Below are positions 1 through 7,887 of a DNA stretch of 36,559 nt, piece by piece. This DNA is from an uncultured Saprospiraceae bacterium. GTDB taxonomy: Bacteria; Bacteroidota; Bacteroidia; Chitinophagales; Saprospiraceae. Made by a program: the position numbers and the translations under genes. The notes under the pieces were generated by a model. That model saw nothing but the letters and a program-made list of their open reading frames with translations, made no database searches and was not told where the DNA came from. Each line of letters opens with the position of its first letter. Position 1 is the first letter of the stretch. The stretch is taken from positions 1 to 36,559 of the forward strand of contig CALLWB010000063.1 in the NCBI GenBank assembly GCA_938016265.1, given 5' to 3'.

Positions 1-271
1 TCGCAGAATGATTCGCAATATAAAAAACACTTGAACCTACTCCACAACCGAGATCTAGTATTTGTGGCCGGTCGATGTTCATCTCCTCCAGTTCTCTAAA
101 CACCAATTGATTGGAATAGTTAGAGGCTTCCTCTAGGCTAGTGATACCGGTTGCCCATAGGGCTTGATGTATGTTTTTAGTTTGGCCGTCTTTACCAAAT
201 TTCAAAAACGATCTGGTATTATTCTCATAATAAGCTTTAACACTGCTTGTAGAAAATTGTTTGGACTCCAA
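1..271 (-). CDS. Class I SAM-dependent methyltransferase, N-terminal part (cut by window edge)
   Basis: The minus strand reads an open frame running off the left edge. It contains the motif ILDLGCGVGSSVFYIA, the glycine-rich motif I of class I SAM methyltransferases that binds the cofactor. Upstream of it is YYENNTRSFLKFG, a type of sequence I associate with small-molecule methyltransferases; that family link is from memory. An in-frame TAA lies at 284-286 and there is no ATG before motif I. The most likely start is therefore TTG at 271, giving an N-terminus MESKQFSTSSVKAYYE. The substrate cannot be told from this fragment. The gene follows ytxJ on the same strand after a 276-base gap, so it is probably transcribed separately. 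The methyltransferase call is fairly sure; the start codon is less so. Confidence 0.75.
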   Translation of the reverse strand, partial: MESKQFSTSSVKAYYENNTRSFLKFGKDGQTKNIHQALWATGITSLEEASNYSNQLVFRELEEMNIDRPQILDLGCGVGSSVFYIANHSA

Positions 272-518
272 TGGAAGCTGATTTTAGTGGCCGAATTTAC
301 CGTTGTCAAAAAAAACAAGACACATATGGTAACAAATTATTCGTTAAAGGTATTAATAAGTAGAATCATTAGATAAAATCCACCTAAAGAAATGGCCCGA
401 CGCAATCTAAACTGAATAACCAAGGCAAAAACCCCGCTAAACTATTCAAACCGCATTAAAAAGGCTTACAGAGACGGGTTCTTTCTTTTTTATATATATG
501 CATCACATGCATAGTTAG

Positions 519-543
519 TCCTGCCTGATTGTATTGGGCAGGA
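519..543. terminator. Hairpin just after ytxJ, possible terminator
   Basis: TCCTGCC (519-525) pairs with GGCAGGA (537-543) around an 11-base loop. A T-run at 544-549 follows on the plus strand. It sits directly beyond the ytxJ stop codon, so it may end the minus-strand operon. However, the T-run is on the side that would terminate a plus-strand transcript. Direction is therefore uncertain. Confidence 0.55.
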
Positions 544-547
544 TTTT

Positions 548-937
548 TTATGCAATGGCAGCTTGAATGCCACCTACAGAAATATCATTGTGAGAGGTAT
601 GAAAGATGACTTTACCGTTTTTAATTACAAGAATTTGCGGAGATTCATGCATTACGCCAAGGTTTTCTGCAATGGCGTTAGACACTGGCCGATAAGCAAT
701 CAGGTCGAGGTAATACAAATCTAAATCCTCCGCATTAATATCCCAACTTCTTTCCAGCCGTCCCTTGGCCATAGAGCTGATCGAACACCGAGTACTGTGC
801 TTAAAAATAGCGATTGTTTTTTGATTGGAGGAAGCGATCGCCTGGTCTAAATCTTCTATTGAAGCAATTGTTTTCCAGGACACCCCCTCTTTTTTCGGAT
901 TGTCGCTTTCACCGAATATTTTATTAAAAAGTCCCAT
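548..937 (-). CDS. ytxJ: Bacillithiol system redox-active protein YtxJ
   Basis: This 129-residue protein matches the YtxJ family, a thioredoxin-like fold tied to bacillithiol redox chemistry. The diagnostic stretch FKHSTRCSISSMAKGRLE is at residues 45-62, with a single candidate active cysteine at C51 rather than a CxxC pair. Further on, ESPQILVIKNGKVIFHTSH matches the cis-proline strand region (SPQ) of thioredoxin folds. There is no signal peptide, so it should be cytosolic. Its ATG lies only two bases beyond the stop of the MORN/YwqK-like gene, which argues for co-transcription. Family knowledge suggests a monothiol partner for bacillithiolated proteins; the exact reaction in Bacteroidota is not settled. 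A hairpin follows the stop. Confidence 0.9.
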   Translation of the reverse strand: MGLFNKIFGESDNPKKEGVSWKTIASIEDLDQAIASSNQKTIAIFKHSTRCSISSMAKGRLERSWDINAEDLDLYYLDLIAYRPVSNAIAENLGVMHESPQILVIKNGKVIFHTSHNDISVGGIQAAIA

Positions 938-939
938 TC

Positions 940-2289
940 TTATTTGTTTTTCGCTGCGATTCTTATGGCATTAAGATCGATTGGTTGATCACTAACGCTA
1001 ATGGAGTCAGCTATGTTTTTCAAAAATCGTTCGATGGTGTCACTGCGATCACCATTCGTTACTACACTGCTGATCAACAAGACATCTTTTCCAGCGGCTA
1101 CTGCCAGGAAGTGTTCTTCCAGGATTCTACGTGGCTGGTTTTCGGTGCCTGGTTTTACTGGAGGTTCAAACTTCCAATGTAGTGCCTCCAAGCCATTGCT
1201 CAGTTTTATTTTTTGTTCTTCCGTTTCTGGTTTTACACCAAAATCAGTTCTTGTATTTTCCAACTCACTAGCTTTCAGTTTTTGGATGGCTTCTTTGTCA
1301 GAAAGTTGATTACCGCCTAACAACTTAAAGGGTACATTATGAAACTGGAGTATTTTTTTGTCTACTACAAACCCAATGTTTCCAGTATTTACAGCGCGCA
1401 CATTTTCACCATATATATTAACAGCATAATTGCTTTCCAGTTCATTAAAAACCTGAATAAATCCCTTAGCTGTCCGGATGCCGGCACTTCGGTAATCCAT
1501 GGCTTGAATCAATTTGCCTTTTTCGTAGATTTTTTCGTCGAGGATTTGGCCTGTTCTTGCCCAGGCTTTCATGTTGCCGTCTTCTTTGCCCATGTCGTAA
1601 TTGCCATCAGCTTTCCTATTTCCGTTCGCGAACCATTCCGTCGTTTGTCCGTGGTGCACATTTTCTTTGTAGCCGCTGACCAATTTTTTATTGCCATTAG
1701 GATACCAGTTTTTTACCACCCCGTTGACTAATCCTTTGATATAGGGAACTTCCTGATCTTTTTGGCCGGATTCAAACCACCAAGTATGCAATCCTTCTTC
1801 AAAACCGACTTTATATTCTCCTTCCGACTTTTTATTGCCATTTTTAAACCATTCTATTGCTACGCCATTTGGAACGTCATTTTCGTAAGGAACCGCCAAT
1901 TTTTTTTCGCCCCTTGCATACCATTGTTCTTCTAGACCATGTTTCTTTCCATTCACAAAAACAGATTGGTATAATTTTGCTCTAAACTGATCATAGCCAA
2001 TTGCCTTGCCTTCCTTTATTCCATCTTTGAAGGTGACTTCTTCTCTGACTTTTGCCGTTTTGAGGTAATTCTCATAGCTTTCTTTGGACCGTTCTTTCTC
2101 CTTGGGTGTTTCTGGTGGATAAACGTCGTAAGCTGTCCCTGTAAAGGGAGGAATTGTATTTATTTGATAATACTTCCCATTCGCCTGCATTTCAATTTGG
2201 CTAAAATGTACCCGTTGTGCATTACCGTTTGTTATGCTGGCGATCAAGAGGACGATAGGAAGTAAAAAACTTAGTGGTTTTAATATCAT
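940..2289 (-). CDS. MORN-repeat / YwqK-family exported protein
   Basis: The 449-residue protein begins with a signal peptide (MILKPLSFLLPIVLLIASITNGNAQ, cleaved near residue 25). From about residue 85 to 270 there are roughly seven repeats of about 23 residues. Their pattern is G-x(4)-W-(F/Y)-x-N-G-x-(K/R)-K, for example EWFKNGNKKSEGEYKVGFEEG, as in YwqK/MORN-type repeat proteins. The C-terminal 170 residues have no repeats and I do not recognise them. The name 'YwqK antitoxin' used for this repeat in databases does not imply a toxin here, and none is visible nearby. It is the middle gene of the patatin - MORN - ytxJ cluster, with 32 bases before it and 2 after it. Likely periplasmic or surface-facing; role unknown. 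Confidence 0.8.
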   Translation of the reverse strand: MILKPLSFLLPIVLLIASITNGNAQRVHFSQIEMQANGKYYQINTIPPFTGTAYDVYPPETPKEKERSKESYENYLKTAKVREEVTFKDGIKEGKAIGYDQFRAKLYQSVFVNGKKHGLEEQWYARGEKKLAVPYENDVPNGVAIEWFKNGNKKSEGEYKVGFEEGLHTWWFESGQKDQEVPYIKGLVNGVVKNWYPNGNKKLVSGYKENVHHGQTTEWFANGNRKADGNYDMGKEDGNMKAWARTGQILDEKIYEKGKLIQAMDYRSAGIRTAKGFIQVFNELESNYAVNIYGENVRAVNTGNIGFVVDKKILQFHNVPFKLLGGNQLSDKEAIQKLKASELENTRTDFGVKPETEEQKIKLSNGLEALHWKFEPPVKPGTENQPRRILEEHFLAVAAGKDVLLISSVVTNGDRSDTIERFLKNIADSISVSDQPIDLNAIRIAAKNK

Positions 2290-2321
2290 TTGAATATATG
2301 GTTGATTATTAATCGGTGAAA

Positions 2322-3749
2322 TTAACGTATTAATTCCAATATTTTATCTTTTTGCATATCCACGATTTTCAGACCAGTCAAAGTTAGCAGTTCTTGTTCT
2401 AACGTTGTTATTGAATACTTTGTAGGAACGTTGACACATAGCTCATATAAGATTTGCAGGTCTACTGCGGATATGTTCTGCCTATCATTTTTCAATAATC
2501 GAACCAATCTTTCAGACTCTTCCTTTACGATCAGCTTTTCAGGAGGGACTGCGTTATTCCCCGTAAGGAGAATATCAAAACTAAACATGAGCGGCTGAAT
2601 ATCATACAGCCGGCAAACTTGAGTCAACTCTTTTTCTAAAACGACATGTCTTGTATCCAAGCTACTATAGGAAAGTCGCCCAAGCATACTTAAACTACCT
2701 GCAGCTCTTTGTTTTGGAGAAAACGTTTTAATTATCCCAGTATTGTCTGCATCAATTAGAAAAAGTATTTTTTTATGGACGAGTTCATCTTTGCTTAATA
2801 TTTCAACGGCGGTCTTATATCCTATGTTATCTGCTACTCCGCCATCAAAAACATGAAGGTAGCATTTGTCCTCCCAATATTTGCTTTCTAGCGTGGTGTT
2901 GGAAATTGCAACGGGAAAGCTACCACTTGCTTTTATACCAACCGCATAAGCCATATCTACAGCATCAATGCATACTGAACCATCTGCAGCACACTTTTTG
3001 ATTCGATGAGTATAGGAGCTAATTAGATATTTTTCCAGAACATCCGGAGTAAAAGAAAAGATGGACATGTTTTCATAGTTCGTTCCATTTGCCACATGGT
3101 ATGGGAGCAATACGGGTTCATCATCGTACTCTTTTTTGATAAAAATATCTCCTAGTAGAATGCTCCTTTTTTTTCCATGTTTGTGCTTTCGTTCTTTGTA
3201 CCCTAGCACATAGTCATCAATGGTTCGTTCCAACACATCTCCTTCATCATGATAAGAAAACCAAAGTCTTGGGGCTAAGAAGAAAGCACCGACCATCGGG
3301 GCAAGATAGGACCGATTTAAGTCATTTTTTATTTTATTGTCGTAGCACTTTTTCAGAGAATAAGGTATAGTTTGGTCTTCATAATTGTAATAATCAAAAA
3401 GAGAACTAACATAAGCCCCAGCAGGAAATCCACCTCCAGACACCGTAGAGATATAATCAATTTCCCGTAATGCATTTCGGCCTTCAGCCAACTTTAGTTC
3501 CTCCAAACCTAGCAACACTCCCATTGCAAAATTGGCGGCACGAGTACCACCTCCACTTATCGACAAGGCAAGCCCCAGTTCAGCATTTTGAAGCGGTCTT
3601 TTTTGAGGAGACTTGTAATCGGTAAAATCGGGTGTTGGGAATTCTTCTACCTCCTGAATAAACTGCTTGCGAGTTGGATAGATCTTCTCTGTGCAACCAG
3701 TCATTCCTATGCTGCTTAATACAGCTACTACTATTAACCACTTTTCCAT
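2322..3749 (-). CDS. Patatin-like phospholipase, predicted lipoprotein
   Basis: About 475 residues. The N-terminus MEKWLIVVAVLSSIGMTGC is a lipoprotein signal with a lipobox ending at the acylated cysteine, so the mature protein should be membrane-anchored. Patatin hallmarks are present: the oxyanion-hole loop SGGGTR, the nucleophile elbow STVSGGG (first Gly of GxSxG replaced by Thr, as I recall from other bacterial patatins), and the catalytic Asp in DGGVADNIG. Together these form the Ser-Asp dyad of patatin acyl hydrolases. The longer frame opens with TTG at 3758; the ATG at 3749 gives the cleaner signal peptide and I prefer it. A -7 box lies at 3785-3792, so this is the first gene of the patatin - MORN - ytxJ operon. 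The substrate is not predictable, but phospholipids are likely. Confidence 0.88.
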   Translation of the reverse strand: MEKWLIVVAVLSSIGMTGCTEKIYPTRKQFIQEVEEFPTPDFTDYKSPQKRPLQNAELGLALSISGGGTRAANFAMGVLLGLEELKLAEGRNALREIDYISTVSGGGFPAGAYVSSLFDYYNYEDQTIPYSLKKCYDNKIKNDLNRSYLAPMVGAFFLAPRLWFSYHDEGDVLERTIDDYVLGYKERKHKHGKKRSILLGDIFIKKEYDDEPVLLPYHVANGTNYENMSIFSFTPDVLEKYLISSYTHRIKKCAADGSVCIDAVDMAYAVGIKASGSFPVAISNTTLESKYWEDKCYLHVFDGGVADNIGYKTAVEILSKDELVHKKILFLIDADNTGIIKTFSPKQRAAGSLSMLGRLSYSSLDTRHVVLEKELTQVCRLYDIQPLMFSFDILLTGNNAVPPEKLIVKEESERLVRLLKNDRQNISAVDLQILYELCVNVPTKYSITTLEQELLTLTGLKIVDMQKDKILELIR

Positions 3750-3784
3750 TGCTACCAAGGTTTTTTGATTGTAAAACCGAAGTA

Positions 3785-3792
3785 CAAATATA
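3785..3792 (-). promoter_or_regulatory. Bacteroidota -7 promoter box for the patatin operon
   Basis: On the minus strand the sequence is TATATTTG, an exact match to the Bacteroidota -7 consensus TAnnTTTG. It lies about 36 bases upstream of the patatin ATG. No convincing -33 TTTG is seen at the usual spacing. Confidence 0.5.
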
Positions 3793-3882
3793 ACGCCGTA
3801 TTAACTTAATATATAACCTTTCGATAAGATTTTATCAGAAATTTGGTGGTGGATCTACTTAATAGGAAAGCTTCCAGCGTAA

Positions 3883-6876
3883 TTATCGGATAAGAGTGAT
3901 CCCCCCGGAGTGGCGACTGACCTCCCCACTGAAATAAGTGACTTCTGCTTTATATAGATAGACGCCTGAATTTAGGTTCTTGTTATTCATCGTTCCGTCC
4001 CAGCCATCAGAAAGATTGGAAGTTGTTTTGTTGTAGACCAGACTTCCCCATCTATTAAATACCCGTAATGTCATCCTATCAATTCCTTCACCATAAGGTC
4101 GAAAAACGTCGTTGATCCCATCTAGATTAGGAGTAATGGCATTGGGGAAATACACGTTATTGACAAAATTGATATTGACACTTGTTGTTGCTGCGCAACC
4201 AAATTCATCAGTAACTACAATGGAATAGGTATTAGTAGAGTTTGGAAAGACCAGTGGACTTAATGTATTCGACCCCGTAATTTCCTCATTGAGATCAAAC
4301 CACTCATAGGTTAAGGCTGCTCCTGATGGACTGTAGGCTGAAGTAACTAATTTAATTGGTTCTACCGTGGTCAATGTTGTATCCTCAATAGTATAAATGA
4401 CTGGAGATTCACTCAAAACATAAGTTATTACAAGAGGACCACTAAAACAGCCATCATTTGGAACATTAGAAGAAAAAACATAGAATACCCCGGGTCCATT
4501 TACCGAATAATTTTGTCCTACATGAAGTAAATTATCCATCGTTGGCGAATCATACCACAATGCTCTTGTATTTGGAGCTTGTTTCACCTTCAATATTAAT
4601 GCAGTTTCCAATTCCTCACACAAAGTAACATCTTGACTAACCCTTGAAAGAGGTGCAGGCGTAATACAAGGACAATCCAGTACTTCAATAGTCACTACGC
4701 TTGTATCATCCGGGCAAATTCCCTGACCGGAAACAATATAGTTATACACCAGAAACCCTATTTTTTGTTTAAAAGGATCAAATTCTCCAGTGGCTACATC
4801 CAGTGGCGCTCCTACCTCACTTCCGCTTGCTAGTGACCAAACACCATCTCTATCCGCATTTCCCATATCAGGCCATAAGCTGATTGGATCCCCATTATAA
4901 CATAGACTGTAAGAGGCATTTGTACCTGCGTCTCCAAAGTCATATTCACTTACACTTACGCCTCCCAATGCATTGCCTAGGCAATCTGAATCCTCTACAG
5001 ACACCAACGCATAAACTCCGGGAGTTGAGGCTTCAATTATGTAGGGACTTGAAGTAGCAGTGATTGGTGGCTGATTATTGCCATCAACAGAATAAACAAA
5101 TGACCAAGGGCCATTGCCGTCTAACTGGACGATGACATCTACCAGACTTCCTTCACAGATCGTTCCTCCTCCACTAATCGTTGCTAGTGCAGGACAACAA
5201 TTCCAGGCACCTTCTACAAGAAAGGTACAACCCAATTCATCAGTTACCTCAAACAAATATGGAGCTCCAGCAACAATCGGGTCGCTGGTAAAGGTGGTAC
5301 CTGACAACGAACCAGGATCTCCATTGATCACATAACTTGATGGATCACCTCCTTGGATATTGAAGGACAAGGTATATTCTGTATCCAGTGCGTTGCAATC
5401 TTGTTCTACATTAACTGCTTGTGGGCCATCATCCCAAACGGTTACAGTTACTGTGGACGAACCGCAGGTACTATTGCCTGGTGTCATGGTATAGGTCGTG
5501 GTTGTTTCAGGCGAAGCAATAGGATTTGGACAATTTGTACAACTTAATCCCGCAGCTGGTGACCAGGTAAAACTGGTACCATTTACTGGGGTGGAGCAAC
5601 CGAGGACGGTGCTTTCTCCGATACAAACACAAACGTCATTGCCAGCACATGCAAAATTGATATTTGCAGGTACGAAAACTGCATTCAAAAGAATACGTCT
5701 TGCGTTGGGGATGTTTGGATATTCTTCTACTATTGGGCCAGAATTGTAGGCGTGTCCTCCGCCATAGAACATGTTTCCTCCAGGAATTGCGCCATTGATA
5801 TCTGCTCCGGATAGGATCACTTCATTGTTGTTTGGATTGCTTCCAATCACAATGCCTTTGTATGCATTGGTATTCCATGCGCTACCTGAACCTAACCCAA
5901 AAGAAGCGGTCAAGCCAGATATATTATCCGGGAAATCTCCTTGAAATTGCATAATTGGCAGGTCGTCATTCAGGAAAAAATAATTGGCGTTTTCAACATC
6001 AGGATTTACATTGACCACACCGAAGGTAGTTTGAAAAAACGCAAGATTTTCATAGGATAAAAGACCTACGCATTGTGCAAAAAAGTTGCCTCCATTTTGG
6101 ACGAAACTAGAAAGTACATTTACATAGTTCTGATCGACCAAACTTGGTTCAATGTGTGGTTGAGCTACGAAGGTAAAACATTCAGAAGTATTGAGGAAAT
6201 CTTGATTAGATAGCACATCGTAAGGTATTTGAGCCGCATCGAACACTTCTGTCTGCTCAAAGTGAAACCCCCCATCTTCCATAACCGCAACCTTGGGTGC
6301 AAATCGAAGGGTATATCGAACATCCACTGCAATTTCATCCGTTAGTTTGAAGACGGCCACTTGATTGCCATATCCTGAAATGATGGTTTCTATATCGGGA
6401 AGTGTTGTTGGGTTATCAGGATTGCAAGTAACTTCTTCTAGCAGAGAATTGGACTCTATGACAAATGTACCGCCGCCAAACTCAAAATTGGTGGAAGGAG
6501 TGGTCGTTGGAAATACTTGTGAGGCGTATGCGGAAAAATCAGGTTCGTGCCGTTCTTTGCCAGCTCGGATTACCCATTTCACTGGAATTCCATTTTCCAG
6601 TAATCTGTATATCAGGCCGTAAGCTTTGATATTGAATGCGTCATAAGGTGCTATGGGAGGACTAGGATTGATTTGTATGGACTGGTTCGCATTATCCATA
6701 GGAATTACATACGTACCCGCAGAAACCGTTTCCATATTTGCTGGTGGGTTTGGCAAATCTTGGCTTACTATTGAAGAATTCATAAAAAAGAGAATTCCAA
6801 CAACAATCCAAAAGCTTTCTATGCCTTTTCCTCCAACCTTTTTGGCAAAATAACTACCGCATTTTTCGTTTTCCAT
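3883..6876 (-). CDS. T9SS type B cargo protein with possible class I amidotransferase-like N-terminal domain
   Basis: 997 residues with an N-terminal hydrophobic export signal (about residues 20-39). Residues about 60-405 form a domain unlike the usual adhesin modules. It contains VAVMEDGGFHFEQTEVFD, then NGGNFFAQCVGLLSYEN with Cys at residue 269, then YGGGHAYNSG. The order resembles a class I glutamine amidotransferase/BPL-N-like fold, with a nucleophile-elbow Cys and a later His, but this is a pattern match only. Residues about 405-900 are PKD-like and cysteine-rich segments, including LSCTNCPNPIASPE. The C-terminal ~90 residues (FPNAITPNLDGINDVF, VFNRWGSLVY, WDG, final GGITLIR) are a gliding-motility-associated type B sorting domain. 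The product should be exported and surface-attached or released. A near-consensus -7 box (CAGATTTG) lies at 6894-6901. Confidence 0.85.
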   Translation of the reverse strand: MENEKCGSYFAKKVGGKGIESFWIVVGILFFMNSSIVSQDLPNPPANMETVSAGTYVIPMDNANQSIQINPSPPIAPYDAFNIKAYGLIYRLLENGIPVKWVIRAGKERHEPDFSAYASQVFPTTTPSTNFEFGGGTFVIESNSLLEEVTCNPDNPTTLPDIETIISGYGNQVAVFKLTDEIAVDVRYTLRFAPKVAVMEDGGFHFEQTEVFDAAQIPYDVLSNQDFLNTSECFTFVAQPHIEPSLVDQNYVNVLSSFVQNGGNFFAQCVGLLSYENLAFFQTTFGVVNVNPDVENANYFFLNDDLPIMQFQGDFPDNISGLTASFGLGSGSAWNTNAYKGIVIGSNPNNNEVILSGADINGAIPGGNMFYGGGHAYNSGPIVEEYPNIPNARRILLNAVFVPANINFACAGNDVCVCIGESTVLGCSTPVNGTSFTWSPAAGLSCTNCPNPIASPETTTTYTMTPGNSTCGSSTVTVTVWDDGPQAVNVEQDCNALDTEYTLSFNIQGGDPSSYVINGDPGSLSGTTFTSDPIVAGAPYLFEVTDELGCTFLVEGAWNCCPALATISGGGTICEGSLVDVIVQLDGNGPWSFVYSVDGNNQPPITATSSPYIIEASTPGVYALVSVEDSDCLGNALGGVSVSEYDFGDAGTNASYSLCYNGDPISLWPDMGNADRDGVWSLASGSEVGAPLDVATGEFDPFKQKIGFLVYNYIVSGQGICPDDTSVVTIEVLDCPCITPAPLSRVSQDVTLCEELETALILKVKQAPNTRALWYDSPTMDNLLHVGQNYSVNGPGVFYVFSSNVPNDGCFSGPLVITYVLSESPVIYTIEDTTLTTVEPIKLVTSAYSPSGAALTYEWFDLNEEITGSNTLSPLVFPNSTNTYSIVVTDEFGCAATTSVNINFVNNVYFPNAITPNLDGINDVFRPYGEGIDRMTLRVFNRWGSLVYNKTTSNLSDGWDGTMNNKNLNSGVYLYKAEVTYFSGEVSRHSGGITLIR

Positions 6877-7183
6877 ACTGGACTCAAAAGATACAAATCT
6901 GCCAAAAACGCATTTGGGTTAACATTTTTGGAGATTAAAACTAGTAACAATCTGATTGAAATCTAAGATCCTTGGTTTTCATTTTAGAATTCGTCAATGA
7001 AATATAAGAATATTACGTCAGGTAATTGGCAATTTCCCTATATTTTTTGAGCTATTTCAGATAAAATCTATACAATTTTATCTCTTTTACACTAAAATTA
7101 GTCAATAATATAAATTTCCTCACTTCTATAGATGGAAAGTTCGGCTTATTGGTTGGATGGAGTATTGGTTTTTTTTGAAATTA
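6877..7183. other. Gene-free AT-rich interval
   Basis: This stretch lies between the TAA-split coiled-coil gene and the T9SS cargo gene, both on the minus strand. It should hold the cargo gene's promoter; the only candidate is the near-consensus box at 6894-6901. No RNA gene, convincing terminator hairpin or repeat was seen. Confidence 0.5.
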
Positions 7184-7480
7184 TTATTGTCCGATTGCTT
7201 TTTTGATTTTTTCAAGCTGCTGTCTGACTTCTTTTAGCTCTAGTTTGGTAGCATCGCATTGTTTTTCGCTGTCTTTGACGCCTTGGTCTTTTTCTTCTAT
7301 TTTTTTGTAGAGCGTTTCTAATTGTTTGTTTTTTTGATCCAACTCGGCCTCTAAGCGGGCAATTCGGCTTTTATAGTCTGCTACTTTTTTAAGATCCTCT
7401 TGGGAGATAGAAGTTTCTTTTTTGGAAGGTTCTTTCTTCGTTTCCTTCGATTCATTCAGTGTTGTCGTGTTTTTCTTCTT
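7184..7480 (-). pseudogene. Coiled-coil reading frame continuing in phase after an in-frame TAA
   Basis: Directly after the stop of the 61-codon membrane ORF, the same frame stays open for 98 codons to the TAA at 7184-7186. It encodes a Lys/Glu-rich segment (KKKNTTTLNESKETKKEPSK) followed by a heptad-patterned coiled coil (SRIARLEAELDQKNKQLETL; LELKEVRQQLEKIKKAIG). There is no ATG or plausible start near its beginning. It therefore makes most sense as the C-terminal half of a roughly 160-residue protein interrupted at 7481-7483. Options are a recent nonsense mutation, stop-codon readthrough, an assembly error or a strain-specific truncation. Reading this as coding rests on its amino-acid composition and phase, not on homology. 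Confidence 0.6.
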
Positions 7481-7666
7481 TTATTTTTTAGGTGAATCAT
7501 CAACCTGTTCGATAGTTTCTTTCCCCATCAAATCATTAAATTTCTGCTTAAAGTCAATTGATTCTCCTGTGATAAACATGCTTAAAAAATAGGCTCCTGG
7601 TACTATGAAGACCATAGCAAATAAAAATCTGGAACACCCTGTTGCACGTACTTTGCCTGTTGTCAT
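7481..7666 (-). CDS. Small membrane protein, 61 residues (N-terminal half of an interrupted gene)
   Basis: ATG at 7666 opens a 61-codon frame. Residues 13-34 (RFLFAMVFIVPGAYFLSMFI) form one transmembrane helix after a basic N-terminus, so the remainder is predicted to be non-cytoplasmic or a short tail. The ORF ends ...SPKK then TAA, and the same frame continues past the stop as a coiled coil. A good -7 box (TAAATTTG, 7705-7712) precedes it. The arrangement of membrane anchor, Lys/Glu-rich linker and coiled coil would be a coherent single protein if the TAA were sense. I do not recognise a family. As it stands, only the short membrane protein would be made. Confidence 0.6.
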   Translation of the reverse strand: MTTGKVRATGCSRFLFAMVFIVPGAYFLSMFITGESIDFKQKFNDLMGKETIEQVDDSPKK

Positions 7667-7704
7667 TGTTATATTTATATTGAGATAAACATTTAATATT
7701 ACAT

Positions 7705-7712
7705 CAAATTTA
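7705..7712 (-). promoter_or_regulatory. -7 promoter box for the small membrane protein gene
   Basis: The minus strand reads TAAATTTG, matching TAnnTTTG, 39 bases before the ATG at 7666. A TTG at 7736-7738 could be the -33 element, though the 23-base spacer is slightly long. Confidence 0.45.
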
Positions 7713-7825
7713 TTTAAATGATGCTAATTAGATTTCAATTTAACTGGTTTATCGTTAAAATACCTATTTATTCTACCGAATTAACAAAACTTTAGACATT
7801 CTTCAATTTTTGGTCGGGTATTAGT

Positions 7826-7858
7826 TTTGTCTGTTCCCATAAAATGTTGTAAATTTTG
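7826..7858 (+). promoter_or_regulatory. Candidate promoter of the beta-oxidation operon
   Basis: TTTG at 7826-7829 and AAATTTTG at 7851-7858 are spaced 21 bases apart. This fits the Bacteroidota -33/-7 arrangement with one mismatch in the -7 box. The start codon of the thiolase is at 7888, leaving a leader of about 24 bases. Confidence 0.45.
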
Positions 7859-7887
7859 GGCGCAAAACAATTTAAATAATTTTAAAT

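Noticed and set aside
164-376. A 70-codon plus-strand open frame at the left edge
   Set aside because: It overlaps, antisense, the start of the methyltransferase, whose motif I is clear. The predicted peptide has no recognisable features.
940-2289. Toxin-antitoxin system based on the YwqK-like repeats
   Set aside because: The protein has a signal peptide and no toxin gene is adjacent; the antitoxin name comes only from database naming of this repeat.
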